A stretch of DNA of 26,012 nt from Parachlorella kessleri (taxonomy: Eukaryota; Chlorophyta; Trebouxiophyceae; Chlorellales; Chlorellaceae), in assembly GCA_001598975.1 (NCBI GenBank), contig BBXU01001063.1:1-26012 (forward strand), given 5' to 3'. Made by a program: the position numbers and the translations under genes. Under the pieces are notes generated by a model that searched no databases, was not told the origin of the DNA, and worked only from the letters and a program-made list of their open reading frames with translations. Shown piece after piece: positions 1-10,400 of the stretch; within the stretch, counting starts at the first letter, position 1; each line of letters starts with the position of its first letter.

Positions 1-135
1 CCCCCCCAACTGGTCCTCAGGCTGGCAAACTGTCAGCTGAGGGACCCGCGACGGTCTGGTTTGTCATGCTGCATTCAACGCACACCAGCAACACTGCTAT
101 CTAATGCGCACTGTTGGGTCTGAGTGCTCTTACAG

Positions 136-2087
136 GCTGGGCCACGTGAAAGTCCTGGACGCCAACTGGTACATGCCTCACATGGGCAGGGATGCACTGG
201 CGGAGTACAAGGCTGAGTGCATACCTGGCGCCCAGTTCTTTGACTTGGATGGCGTGTGCGATAAAAGCACAGGTACCTCGCTGCTGGCCCACTGCCCTCA
301 GCATGCCCTCAGCAATGATTGGGCCACAGCCGAGCAAGCTGGCTCTCCTCCCAGGGATTCTTGGAAGTAGACCATTCTGTGTAAACCATTCTGTGTAGAC
401 CCACCAGTTTGCAGGTCAGACCTCCTCTTGGGCCTTGCCGTGAGGTTGAAAAGCACCTGTGATAGCTATTTGATACCACATTCTGCCTGCATCTGTCCTC
501 TGCCTAACCACCAAGTCGTGTGGCCTCTGTTGGCTGCAGGGCTGCCCCACATGCTGCCCTCAGAGCACCAGTTTGCTGCCGCGGCGGATGCCCTGGGGAT
601 CAGCAACGACGACGAGGTAGTCATCTACGACCACGCAGGCATCTTCAGCGCCCCCAGGGCCTGGTGGACCTGGAAAGTGATGGGCCACCACAAGTAAGTG
701 TGGCTGAGGGGAGCTTGTATCGAATGTAATCCCTCAATCACTCCGTGAGGCAGCCTTTGCATGGCAACCCACAGCAGCAATCGCCCCGAGTGTGTCAGCC
801 ACTTTTCTTGGACCCCCATACCTTGCGTGCCGAGCTTGACCATTCCCTGTAGGTCTGGGTGGAATGCAGGCCGCCCACTACCTAAGTGGCGTGGCGTGGA
901 GGAGTACTGTGAGAGTTACCACACTGAGCAGGGCTGGCCTCCACTGGAAGCTGCCTGCAGGGTGGCCGTGCTGGATGGCGGCCTGCCAGCCTGGAAAGGC
1001 GCCGGCGGCCACGTCAGCGCCCCCGCGGCAGCCGATGACGCTACGGTGCATGCTGCCACGCGCGCGGCGCAGAACCCGCCACCGGAGACCCGCTACAAGG
1101 CCCAGCTGGCCGGGGATGAGGTGCGGACCTGGCAGCAGGTCCTGGACAACACCACCTCCAAAGTGGAGCAGGTAGGCTCGGAGGTAGTAGGGCGGTCCAT
1201 GGCGCTCGCTGACTCACGCTGGTGAGCTTTACTCGAGACCGGGCGCTGCTGTTGGGTTTGCAGCTGACAGCGGCTGGCTGAGCACTGCCATTGTGCACTG
1301 AGGGCCTGGCCTACTTACCTACAGCCACATGACCTGCCGTGTGGGGTTGGGTAAGAGGTTGCTGGCCCACATGCTTTAAGAATTATTAGTATGGGTGGCA
1401 GGTAGTGAGAACAGGGAGTGAGCTAAGCTGGACTGACAGGGCTGGGTGCAGAATGTGCCTGAGTCATGGAACCCTTGTGCCTGACTGTGTCTCCTGGCGC
1501 CCCTGGCAGGTGATGGATGCAAGGCCCGCGGGGCGGTTCCTGGGTGAGGCACCTGAGCCGCGCCCCAACCTGCCCTCCGGGCACATCCCAGGCAGCGTCA
1601 ATGTGCCCTTTACCAATGTTCTGGAGGACGGCAGGTATGCTGTGCACGCTGGAGGGGTGCAGCGAAACCCAGGGACATTGTCTTGATGTGATTGAATACC
1701 CGAGAACAATGGCATGGTCTTTCTTCCCATTCCACAGTTTACTGGCGGGGCTGGGAGGGAGACGTTGTGGTTGAGATGTGAAGCTCATGTCTGGCTTGGT
1801 GTCCAGCCTAGCAAGGTTCTCGACTAGCTCACCAAAAAACCACCAACAATTGCGCTCTAAGTGCTCCTTGCAGGTTCAAGCCCACTGAGCAGCTGCGGCA
1901 GGTCTTTGGGCAGGCGGGCGTTGACCTCTCGCAGCCAATCGTGGCCAGCTGCGGCAGCGGCACCACCGCCTGCATCCTGGTGCTGGCTGCCCAGCTTGCG
2001 GCGCCCGGCAAGAAGGTGGCAGTGTATGACGGCAGCTGGACGGAGTGGGGCGCGCTACCAAGCGTCCCCAGGGAGCCACGCTCTTGA
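136..2087 (+). CDS. 3-mercaptopyruvate / thiosulfate sulfurtransferase, 5'-partial
   Basis: Tandem-rhodanese enzyme that moves sulfane sulfur from 3-mercaptopyruvate or thiosulfate to an acceptor (cyanide or thiols). Five phase-consistent exons: 136-272, 540-693, 961-1171, 1510-1634, 1874-2087, giving 279 residues plus a TGA stop. The N-terminal rhodanese domain shows [32 protein letters not shown] and [11 protein letters not shown]. The C-terminal domain shows [22 protein letters not shown] and the active-site loop CGSGTTA with the catalytic Cys, then [10 protein letters not shown]. The CGSG loop is nearer to mercaptopyruvate sulfurtransferases than to the CRKG loop of classical rhodaneses. 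The upstream exon with the start codon and any targeting peptide is outside the window: the ATG at 104 is open into the first exon but sits before a good acceptor (TCTTACAG, ending at 135). The protein ends in a short non-conserved tail. Family assignment is firm; substrate preference and cell compartment are inferred or unknown. Confidence 0.9.
371..398. repeat. 14-bp tandem duplication in a sulfurtransferase intron
   Basis: Two adjacent copies of ACCATTCTGTGTAA/G, at 371-384 and 385-398, differ only in the last base. They lie in the intron 273-539. No function is apparent; probably a recent slippage duplication. Confidence 0.8.
1383..1465 (+). repeat. Dispersed ~83-bp intronic repeat, copy A
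   Basis: Starts TTATTAGTATGGGTGGCAGG and ends GCAGAATGTGCCTGAGTC. It aligns almost end to end with 24585-24668 in the same orientation, with a few substitutions and one or two indels. It lies in the sulfurtransferase intron 1172-1509. It may be a short interspersed element or MITE remnant; the copy number in the genome cannot be seen from here. Confidence 0.7.
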
Positions 2088-2609
2088 TATGGCTTGCCCA
2101 TAGGTACATGGTAGGGAGAGCCCTGGGCAGTGTGCGAAAGCACGGTGCCTGTTCGGCGGACCGAGCGCCTCAGTTGCCTAAGCAGGCCGATTTCCTGGGG
2201 AGTTTAGGCCTAGAGTGTGTGTGCTACCTCACCTACCTACCCCACCTTTGCCAATGTCCTTGTATGAGACTTAGGCAGTGTTGACTCTTGCGCGCCAGTG
2301 CCCTGCCTTGCATCTGTTCAGAGCAGGGATCTGACTTCCAAGGTCGCTGCCCTTCATGTACACGGCACCTGCCTGGCTTTTCCAACTGCAAGGCACATGT
2401 CTTGTATCTGCCACAGAATGCCCAACTTACCAGTCTAGCATGGGATTAACCTACCTGCCTGGAGCACTTGATCAATCAAAAGGGTTCCAAACCACATCCA
2501 AGCCTTACTAGCGGCCCAGGTGCTTGTCCAGCCACTAGGCAGGGCAGCCACAGCTTCCAGTGGTGCGCCATTTGCGCTGCGAGGGTGAACCCCGGTCTCA
2601 GCACCCAAC
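2088..2609. other. Convergent intergenic region
   Basis: About 520 bp between the stop codons of two tail-to-tail genes (sulfurtransferase on +, fibrillin on -). It must contain both 3' UTRs. I see no TGTAA-type algal polyadenylation signal on either strand, no convincing ORF and no RNA gene. Confidence 0.5.
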
Positions 2610-4184
2610 TCAAGCGGACTTCGTCTCCCTGAGCAGGGCCACCGACCCAAAGTTGCTGCGTGTCATCTGCCACCCTGGCACCATCACCAGCAGGTCCAGC
2701 GTGGCAGGGGCAGGCTTGGCCAGCGACAGCTTAATGCGGCCCGTGCTGCGGTCCACTGCATTAGGCTGGTTCTGCTCCCCCAGCACCTCCAGCCAGCTAG
2801 CTAGGGCTGCCTCCCGCTGTTGGCCGCTCATGCCCTCAAAGTCGGGGGTAATAAGGACCTCTGCAGGCACGGTGCACCTGGTCAGTTGCTATGGTAAGGA
2901 CAGCAGGGCCAGGCAGGGTTCACAAGCCATACAGCGTTCAACAAGCACACAGGGTTACAATCCTAAACCACAACGGTCCCGATGATACCCGCCCCTGCTC
3001 CTGTGGTGAGCATTGCCGTGTGCAGCACGGACTGCTGGGGTCCTGACCAGTGGCAAAAGAGCACACTTGAAAATTACTGGCAGCCACCCATCATAACCAT
3101 ACAGCTGGCTAGGCGAGGTGAGGCGACCCTGGCTCACTCACCGGTGAAGGCCACATGCATCCGCTGCGGGTTCTCCTTGTCTAGTTCATAAGTGCCCACC
3201 ATCTCACAAAAGCCTGCTAGGCCCTTGTCCGGTACCGAGAAGGATGAGGTGAGGGTGTACGCATTTGGTACGCCTTCCCGCTCGCCCTTGAAGAGCGGTG
3301 GGCTGTTCAAAGGTCGGTAGGCCAACTGCAGCCGCAAGGCAGAGCAAGGAACGAAGCCGGTTAGTTCGTTGTACAACTCAAGGACCACACAGATACCACC
3401 AAAAAGGAAGGCAAACAACAACCTGCGCGCCTTCTTGCAGAATACGCACATTGCTCAAATCATGCTGCGGCTCTCGGTACGTACCCCCGCCACCAAGAAC
3501 ACCCTATCGATTTTCGCCTGCCGCGAGTTATATGAGCACCTGCAGGGGGCCTGACCTTCAGATCTTGAGGTGCAACAGTGTTGAAGGTTAGACCGCCCAT
3601 TGTCAACCCTGCATCCATGGCCGTGACCTTCTTCAGCCGCCCGCTGATGGCGGAAGCCTCAAACTTCCCGTCATTGAGCTCCGGCACTATCTGCAGGGAC
3701 CCCAAGGCAGTATGCTGTTCCATTTGCACTGGAGTCCCCCGTAGAGTAGCAGATGCCGCAGCACATGCGACTTAAGGGTCTTGCAGAGCCCTGTACACGG
3801 CAGCTCTTGCAGTTTGTCCGCTGTAGCGGGGTTGCTGGGAAACTGAATGCACCTCAAAGCCCCTGGCCAGCACCGAGCCAGTATATCAATATACAAGGAG
3901 CGGCGGTCAGCCACCTTGTTAGTCCCTAACTCCTTGCTGAGGTCTTCGATCTCCTGCACCAGCTTCTCCAGGTCCTCAGGCTCTTGTTTAGAGTTCTTCG
4001 TCCATAGCTCGCCCAACTGCTCAGTAAGCTTGGCGCCTTGGGCATTGGACACCCCCGCACTTTTGGTCACGTGCTTAGCCCTGAAGACCCTAGCTTTATA
4101 ACATTTCCGTGGCACTGCCTTGACTCTCAGCTCATAAGACTTTCCATAGGTGCTCACGGACAGTCCAGTTGCAACCGCAAACAT
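2610..4184 (-). CDS. Plastid-lipid-associated protein (PAP/fibrillin family)
   Basis: Fibrillins are plastid proteins of plastoglobules and thylakoids with a lipocalin-like fold that bind or organise lipids. Exons in transcription order: 4184 to roughly 3860-3780 (donor unresolved), 3690-3556, 3325-3142, 2860-2610. The last three are phase-consistent. The 5' exon encodes a Ser/Lys/Arg-rich, acid-poor N-terminus starting MFAVATGLSVSTYGKSYELR, like a chloroplast transit peptide, then a helical segment (EDLEKLVQEIEDLSKELG). Fibrillin-like stretches follow: GGLTFNTVAPQDLK, MVGTYELDKENPQRMHVAFT, and a C-terminal strand LVMVPGWQMTRSNFGSVALL that corresponds to the family's closing LDxDxRITRGxRGSLFVL region but is degenerate there (PGW where acidic residues are usual). 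The call rests on these motifs and the predicted plastid targeting. The weak points are the exon 1/2 junction, where the usual GxWxLLYT motif was not found, and the subfamily. Head-to-head with the channel gene 280 bp away. Confidence 0.6.
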
Positions 4185-4464
4185 GATGTCCACAAGTGTG
4201 CTCAAGCTGCCTACTGCCTGTTGCAGTAGTCTGCGGCCCTGCACTTATCCCAGGCCAGGATTTCAGTACCACACCTTCTCACCTATTCAGGTACTTTAGA
4301 TTCCGTGCATGGGATACCTTCACCATGTTCTTTCACTGTTCTTACAACTGCCCCTACAGAGAGCTATCTAGCCCTTGTGTAACTCACTCTCCGATCACTT
4401 GCTCATTCATAGTGCAATGTATACTGCTAGTATTTGATCGGTGCTCTGCTGCTTTCATCAGTCG
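4185..4464. promoter_or_regulatory. Divergent intergenic region, likely bidirectional promoter
   Basis: 280 bp between the proposed start codons of the fibrillin (-) and the CASTOR/POLLUX channel (+). Both 5' UTRs and promoters must fit here unless a start is mis-assigned. No clear TATA box or named element is visible. A + strand reading frame stays open through this segment into the channel's second exon, so a longer channel N-terminus (for example from the ATG near 4324) cannot be excluded. Confidence 0.45.
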
Positions 4465-7400
4465 ATGTGTTTCGGGCGGGCTTTCAGGCCGGCAGTGCTT
4501 CTCCTTGCGAGAAACCCGACAAGGTCAACTTTTCGGTGAGCCGAGAGAGCACAGTTTTCCTCTTCGCACCTGTTCACCCTTGTGTGCTCAGAAAGTGGTG
4601 CAGCCCACTCGCAGGCGGCTGCCGCCAGTTGTACAAGCTGGCTCTTCCAAGCCCCGCGGGTCCTGGGGCAGCACCAACAGGCTAGGAGCTGCGGGCGAGC
4701 CTCTACCGGGATTTAGAGTAGGGGCCGACGAGAGCATACCCAGCCCTGCTGCCAGCAAGCCAGCAGCCGTGACTCCCGCAGAAGGGCAACTGCGTTGGCC
4801 ATGGTGGCACCAGACCGTAGCGCCCTGGCTGCGCAGATGGGAGGACCTGTGGGGAAAGGTGAGCTGCGACCAGATGGGCTAGGTGCAGAGCATGCTCATC
4901 CTTCAGGCAGGTGCTTTGGTCCTTGCAGGCTGCCTATCAGTACTACCTCTGGCGCAAGGACACCACGTCCGATTTGCAGTGAGCTGGGACTATGGCTTAT
5001 GTAGGGTTCGTCGCAGTACCTTACTTGTGTCTGCGGCCTTGATCAACTCTGCAAGCGAAATTGCATGATGACCACTCTTGCAGACTCCGCCACCTTCCAA
5101 TGCACTGTTGCCAAAAGGCGATACTGACTTGCAGGCTTTTTATGGTTATGAATGCGGTGCTACTGCTTGGCGCAGCTTACGTCCAGGTGGGTGCGCTTTA
5201 TACTACCCCACACTTGGGCTTATGCAGTTCAAGCTGCGGGATTGATATGACATCTCCGATTCCACTGTTAGTCAAAGGTCGGAGTTGGGACCTCTTGCAG
5301 GGCAACATTATCAGCCAAGTAGATAGCAGCGACGCACAACAGGAAACAAGGGCTGCTGGCATACCGGACTGGTAAGCTTTTCTCACTGAAATGCAGCTGG
5401 ACATGATGATGTATCGAGTACAGTGATGTGGAGTAGCAACTTGCTGCATAGTCAATAGAATATGCTGAGTATGCTTGACCGAGGCTTGTTGTTTGCAACG
5501 GTTTATTTTGTATGCAGCCTGCAAATCCTTACACCCTGCTGTAGTCATGCTGAGCTAATTGCTCTGCTGTGCCCAGGTGGGCTTCATTTTACGCGGTCTT
5601 GGTCTGGCTAGTAGGCCAGGACCTGCCCAGCCTTGAAGCAACACCGCTGACAAGCCAGGTCTTTGCAGTGGCAGTAGTGCTGCTTGGCCTGGTGTCTTTT
5701 GCTCTGGTTTTGGCGCTGGTAGAACAGGTGCGTGCTCACGCATAGCCGTTGTTGTGGTGTTCGTGCAATGTTCGCGAAACGTACAACCTTGGATTAGCTT
5801 GCTTGCTTGGGTGGGTGACAGGGTTGGACGAAAACACATATATCTCCACAAGACATATACATACAGATATCTCCATGTAGAAATTGCAGCTATCATTTCC
5901 AATAGTTGCCTGTTATGTGTGAAAATATGCTCTGTCGCAGGTTGTGCTGGAGGTTCTGGAAGGCAATGTCAGGAAGGGCAGCCAAGTGTACGAGGAAGGG
6001 CATGTGAGAGACCCCTGCTCCTTGGACATGGCGTGGGCTGCTGCCTATTTGGAGTGATCACATAGTTCCCTTGCAAAGACACGTGCGAACAACATGTCTG
6101 TTACATGAGGCACATCCATCTGCCTTGCAGATTGTCGTCCTCTCTTGGTGCCAGTCAGCCTACGACCTCTCCCAGCTGACCCGCATCCTGGGGCAAGTCT
6201 GTCATGCCAACGGGGACAGCCAGGGCGGCGCAGTGGTGGTGCTAGCCCAGGCACGCTTTCCTGCTACTGTGGATCAGCGTCTGCAGCTCCAGCTAGTACT
6301 CATTAAGTCACCTACCCTGGCTTGGTGACCTGAGCTCTCTCCGTCAACCGTGCCAGTGGTAAATCTTGCCTGGCCACCAAGGGTCAGTCTATGAGGCATG
6401 CGGAAGCTTGTTGATGACCTGAGTTGATATTCTGCAGGAACGCGAGAAGCTGGAGCTGGAGGCTATCTTCCGCAAGGCCATTCCAGACTCTGTGCGCAGC
6501 AACACGAAGATTGTGTTTCGGTGAGCTTGAATGCTACGTTTCGGCGGTTGCTTGCGTGCATACTATGTGTCGCTAGTGCAGTGCTCATGTCACCTCTTAC
6601 AGGCATTGAGCGCTGCCTATCTGTGATTTGCACTAGCTGCCTCGGAGGAGGTGGGTGATGACTTGCACCTCTCGTGCTGGCAGTCACTTTGCTGAACATG
6701 CTGTGCAGGCAGGGCAGCCCGCTGGATCCCGACTCGCTGCGCAAGGTGGCCGTTGCCAAGGCACGAGCGGTCATTATAATGGCGGATGCTTCTAGGCAAG
6801 TGGGCGAGCTTTGCTGCCGCTGCCTTCTGGGCATTGATCTGGATTAGTATTATGGATTACGCATGGGGCAGAGAAAGCGAGGCAGCAGGAAATGTTCCAG
6901 CCATGCTGCTGACTCACAAGTGCAGGGCTTGTGATCGTTATTACAGTAAATTTCAAGCTCTGGCAAAGTGACCGTGCCCTGATGTACTTGAGAGACAGTA
7001 TTCATCGTGCATGGTATGTCCCTGCAGGTCTGCCCAAGAGTCGGATGCCCAGTGTCTGAGGGCTGCGCTGCTGCTAGATGAAATGGTGGATGAGGCTGTT
7101 GGGGCTGGGGGCAGCGGCGACCCCTCCATAGTGTTCCAGGTGATCGACTGTCCAATCATACTGTTGTTAGTAGTCATGTTGAGGAGGGCAGTGAAGGATA
7201 TTGCAGGCATTCCACTAATACACAGCACTGCCCAATACTTTGCTGAGGGTTTATTTGCGCTCGCAGGTCTTGAATGCCAACACCATCACCACTGTCGCCT
7301 ACGCGTGCTCCGGCCGCGTCATTGCAGTGCCAACTGGACCTATACAGGCCAGGAGGTAGGTTACAAAACGCACGCGCCTGAAAAAGCATTCCAACCACCA

Positions 7401-10400
7401 ATTGCTGGCCCCTGCTGGCTACCTTTTACCTTTCTTGATAGCAGCCTGACCTTGTTGCAACTGTTTGCAAACTATTTCGCTAACATTGGCTGATTATCAA
7501 CACCTCCTGACCTTGCAGAATAGCAAGGATTGTGCGTAACCCGGTTGTGGCAGTGGTTAGCAACATGCTCACCGACTGGAAGAGCTCAGCCCACTTTGCC
7601 TTCCAGGAATTCCCATTCCTGGTGGGCACCCCCTTCCGGGACGTCCATCTCATGTTCCCTAGTACGTCTGTCTGCAGACTGCACTTTATAGCCCAGGGTT
7701 CGCTTGTAACCTGCGTCTCTTGCCGCCTTGTATGTGATCTACCATCTGACCTGCTAGTTAGTATTGTAGTGCTACAGAACCGGCGATGTGGTTATAAGTC
7801 CATGGTGTGTATGTGCAGGTGCAACCATTGTGGGAGTTTGCAGTGGCGCCTCAGGCAGGGCGATGTTGAACCCCTCGCCTGGCAGACTGTTCAAGCCGGG
7901 TGATCAGCTTGTCATGCTGCGCCCAGGGTCAGCAGGGAGCTGTCCAGTGTCCTCATACACGACACAGCCCATCCCAGCTAACATCGGTACGTTGAGCTTC
8001 AATCAACAAGTGGTCTTGTATTTTGTGTTGTTTGGGTGGAAGTGCAGCTTGTGCAAGGTATAGCTGCAGGGCTGGCCATTGGGGTGGACCAAAAGTGTGC
8101 TTGTGTTGCTAAGTTTCTGACATGCATATATATATGTAATGTTCTGGTGACTGGCAGGTCCGTGACACCGGCGTGCTCTCACGGGCATGAGGAATAATGG
8201 TTGTTTTTGGCTCTGCAGACCACCTGGGTACTTACTAACATTAGGCAACTACGCTTGCCGACAATGTGCTAGCTTCAGCCCCTTAGTTAGTGACCGCAGG
8301 TGACTGGAACCCGGGGTCCTACACGCTGCACAGCCAAGATGAGGAGCCGTTAGGTAGGAGAAATGGTACTTGCCTGACTGGCTTGAGAACCCACCATGCA
8401 GACCTCCATTTGTCCACATATGCACCTCCGTACAGCTGCTCAATCAATCAATCAATCAATTCGCTTCCCACAGCAACAGGCAGAGCATGTGCCGTACATG
8501 CTATCGTGCTGGCAGCAAAATAAAACTAAATCTATATTTAGACACATGAAGACAGGACTAAATCATAGGAGGGAAAACCTAAATAAAGAGGGAGGGGAGT
8601 AAGGTACGGTCGGTTAAAATTCTGTTCAGGGTTAATCATGCGTTTGCTGGTGTTTGTATGGCTGCTCGCCACTTGGCCCTGTCCAGCGCTAGCCTCTGCC
8701 AGCTGTAGGCCATGCCCCTGCCGTGGACATCAGCCTTGAGCACATCCTCCCTCACCCGCACAGCCCTGGCATGGACGTGCCCCACATGCCATGTCCCCTC
8801 CATTCGGCTATGGAGATCTGCTTTGGCAGCCGTGTGTCAGGCATGCGGGCCACTTGCCCGAACCATTGTAGCCGCTGGAGCCGCAGCTGCTCGCCAATGG
8901 GTTGCTGCCCACAGCAGGCCTGCACCTTGCCGTCAGGGATCTTGTCCAGGAGGCTGATGCCCAGGATCCGCCGCAGGCAGCGCATGTGGGAAACATGCTT
9001 CTTCTCTTGCTGGGCTGTGAGGGCCCAGGAGCGCACGCCATATAGCAACGTGGGCATCACTGAGCTTTCGAAGATGCGCATCTTTGCCCTCAGGCCCAGG
9101 GTTGACAGGCGGAATGTAGGCTGCAGCGTGCGGCACTTGTGAGCTGCCTTGTTGCGCCGGGCACTAAGCTCTGCCTCTATTGTGCCACTGGCTGCCAGCT
9201 TTAAGCCCAGGTACTCCAGCTGCTTTACACTCGCTATACAGGTTGCCCGGCAGCAGCACTTCTTCCCCGCTGGCTGGCTGCCGGAGGGCTGCACCACCAG
9301 GTGGTTGATATAACTGAGGTTCACTACCAGCTGCCAGCGCTCGCATGCTTTGTGTAAGGCGGTGACCAGGCACTGCAACTGCGCATGGCTGGCAGCTGGC
9401 AGAGGCGATGTCACCAGTCCCCAAAAGGGAAGCACTGCTGGTCCTGGGCGACTTCAACTCCCGGGTGGGTACAGCCAGTTACAATGACCCATACCATGGC
9501 TGTTGCCTGGGTAATTCTGGGGCCGGTGAACGCAATGCATCCGGGGAGCAGCTGCTGCAAGTGTGCAGCGAGCTGGGCTTGTGTGTGGCTAATTCCTACG
9601 TCAAGTACAAGGTCGCCCACACCTACACCTGGTTGAACACCAGTGGGCACAGCGCTGTAGTAATACACTAGACCCGCACCCGGCCTGGCAGCTTCAGCAG
9701 CCTGCAAGGTATTCGGGTGCACAGGCTCGGCAACCTGCTGGCGCCAGCTGCTGGCCCATGTCAGACTACCACCTGCTGGTGGGCACACTCCAACAGCGGC
9801 TCAAGCGGCGGTCCCGGCAGAAGCAGCAGCCACGGCTGCAGCTTGAGCTTAAGTTGGAGTGTGCCCTCCACCAGGTGGTGGTCTGACATGGGCCAGCAGC
9901 TGGCGCCAGCAGGTTGCCAAGCCTGTGGACCCACACATCCTGCAGGTTGTTGAAGCTGCCAGGGTAGGTGAGGATATAGTCTATTACTGCAGTGCTGTGC
10001 CACGGGTGTCCAACCAGGTGTAGGTATGGGCGGCCTTGTGCTGGAAGTAGGATCATGCCACACACAGGCCCAGCTCGCTGCACACTTTCAGCAGCTGCTC
10101 CCCGGATGCATTGCCTTCACCGGCCCCAGAATACCCAGGCAACAGCCATGGTATGGGTCACTGTAACTGGCTGTACCCACCCGGGAGTTGAAGTCGCCCA
10201 GAACCAGCAGTGCTCCCCTTTTGGGGACTGGTGACACCGCCTCTGCCAGCTGCGCAAAAATTCCGCCTCCTGCTCAGGGTGCTGGCTGGTGGGGGCATAG
10301 CAAATAAGCAGGGTGAGACGGTGCTGCCTGCAAACCTTGCCTTTAGGAGGCGGGACCCCAGGCATTGGATATCCGGGAGGGCTGCTGCTGCCTGACTGCT

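Noticed and set aside
104..370. Open frame starting at ATG 104 as the true start of the sulfurtransferase
   Set aside because: A good acceptor ends at 135 and the family needs more N-terminal sequence before [10 protein letters not shown]; the frame also runs past the conserved donor at 273 into intron.
5089..5134. Extra channel exon sequence (LRHLPMHCCQKAILTC) upstream of the first membrane helix
   Set aside because: Both acceptors are in phase, but the later one (exon start 5135) joins directly to the helix, and the extra residues fit nothing in the family; alternative acceptor use remains possible.
8122..8138. AT-rich CATATATATATATG run as a regulatory element
   Set aside because: Simple dinucleotide repeat inside a channel intron with no supporting context.
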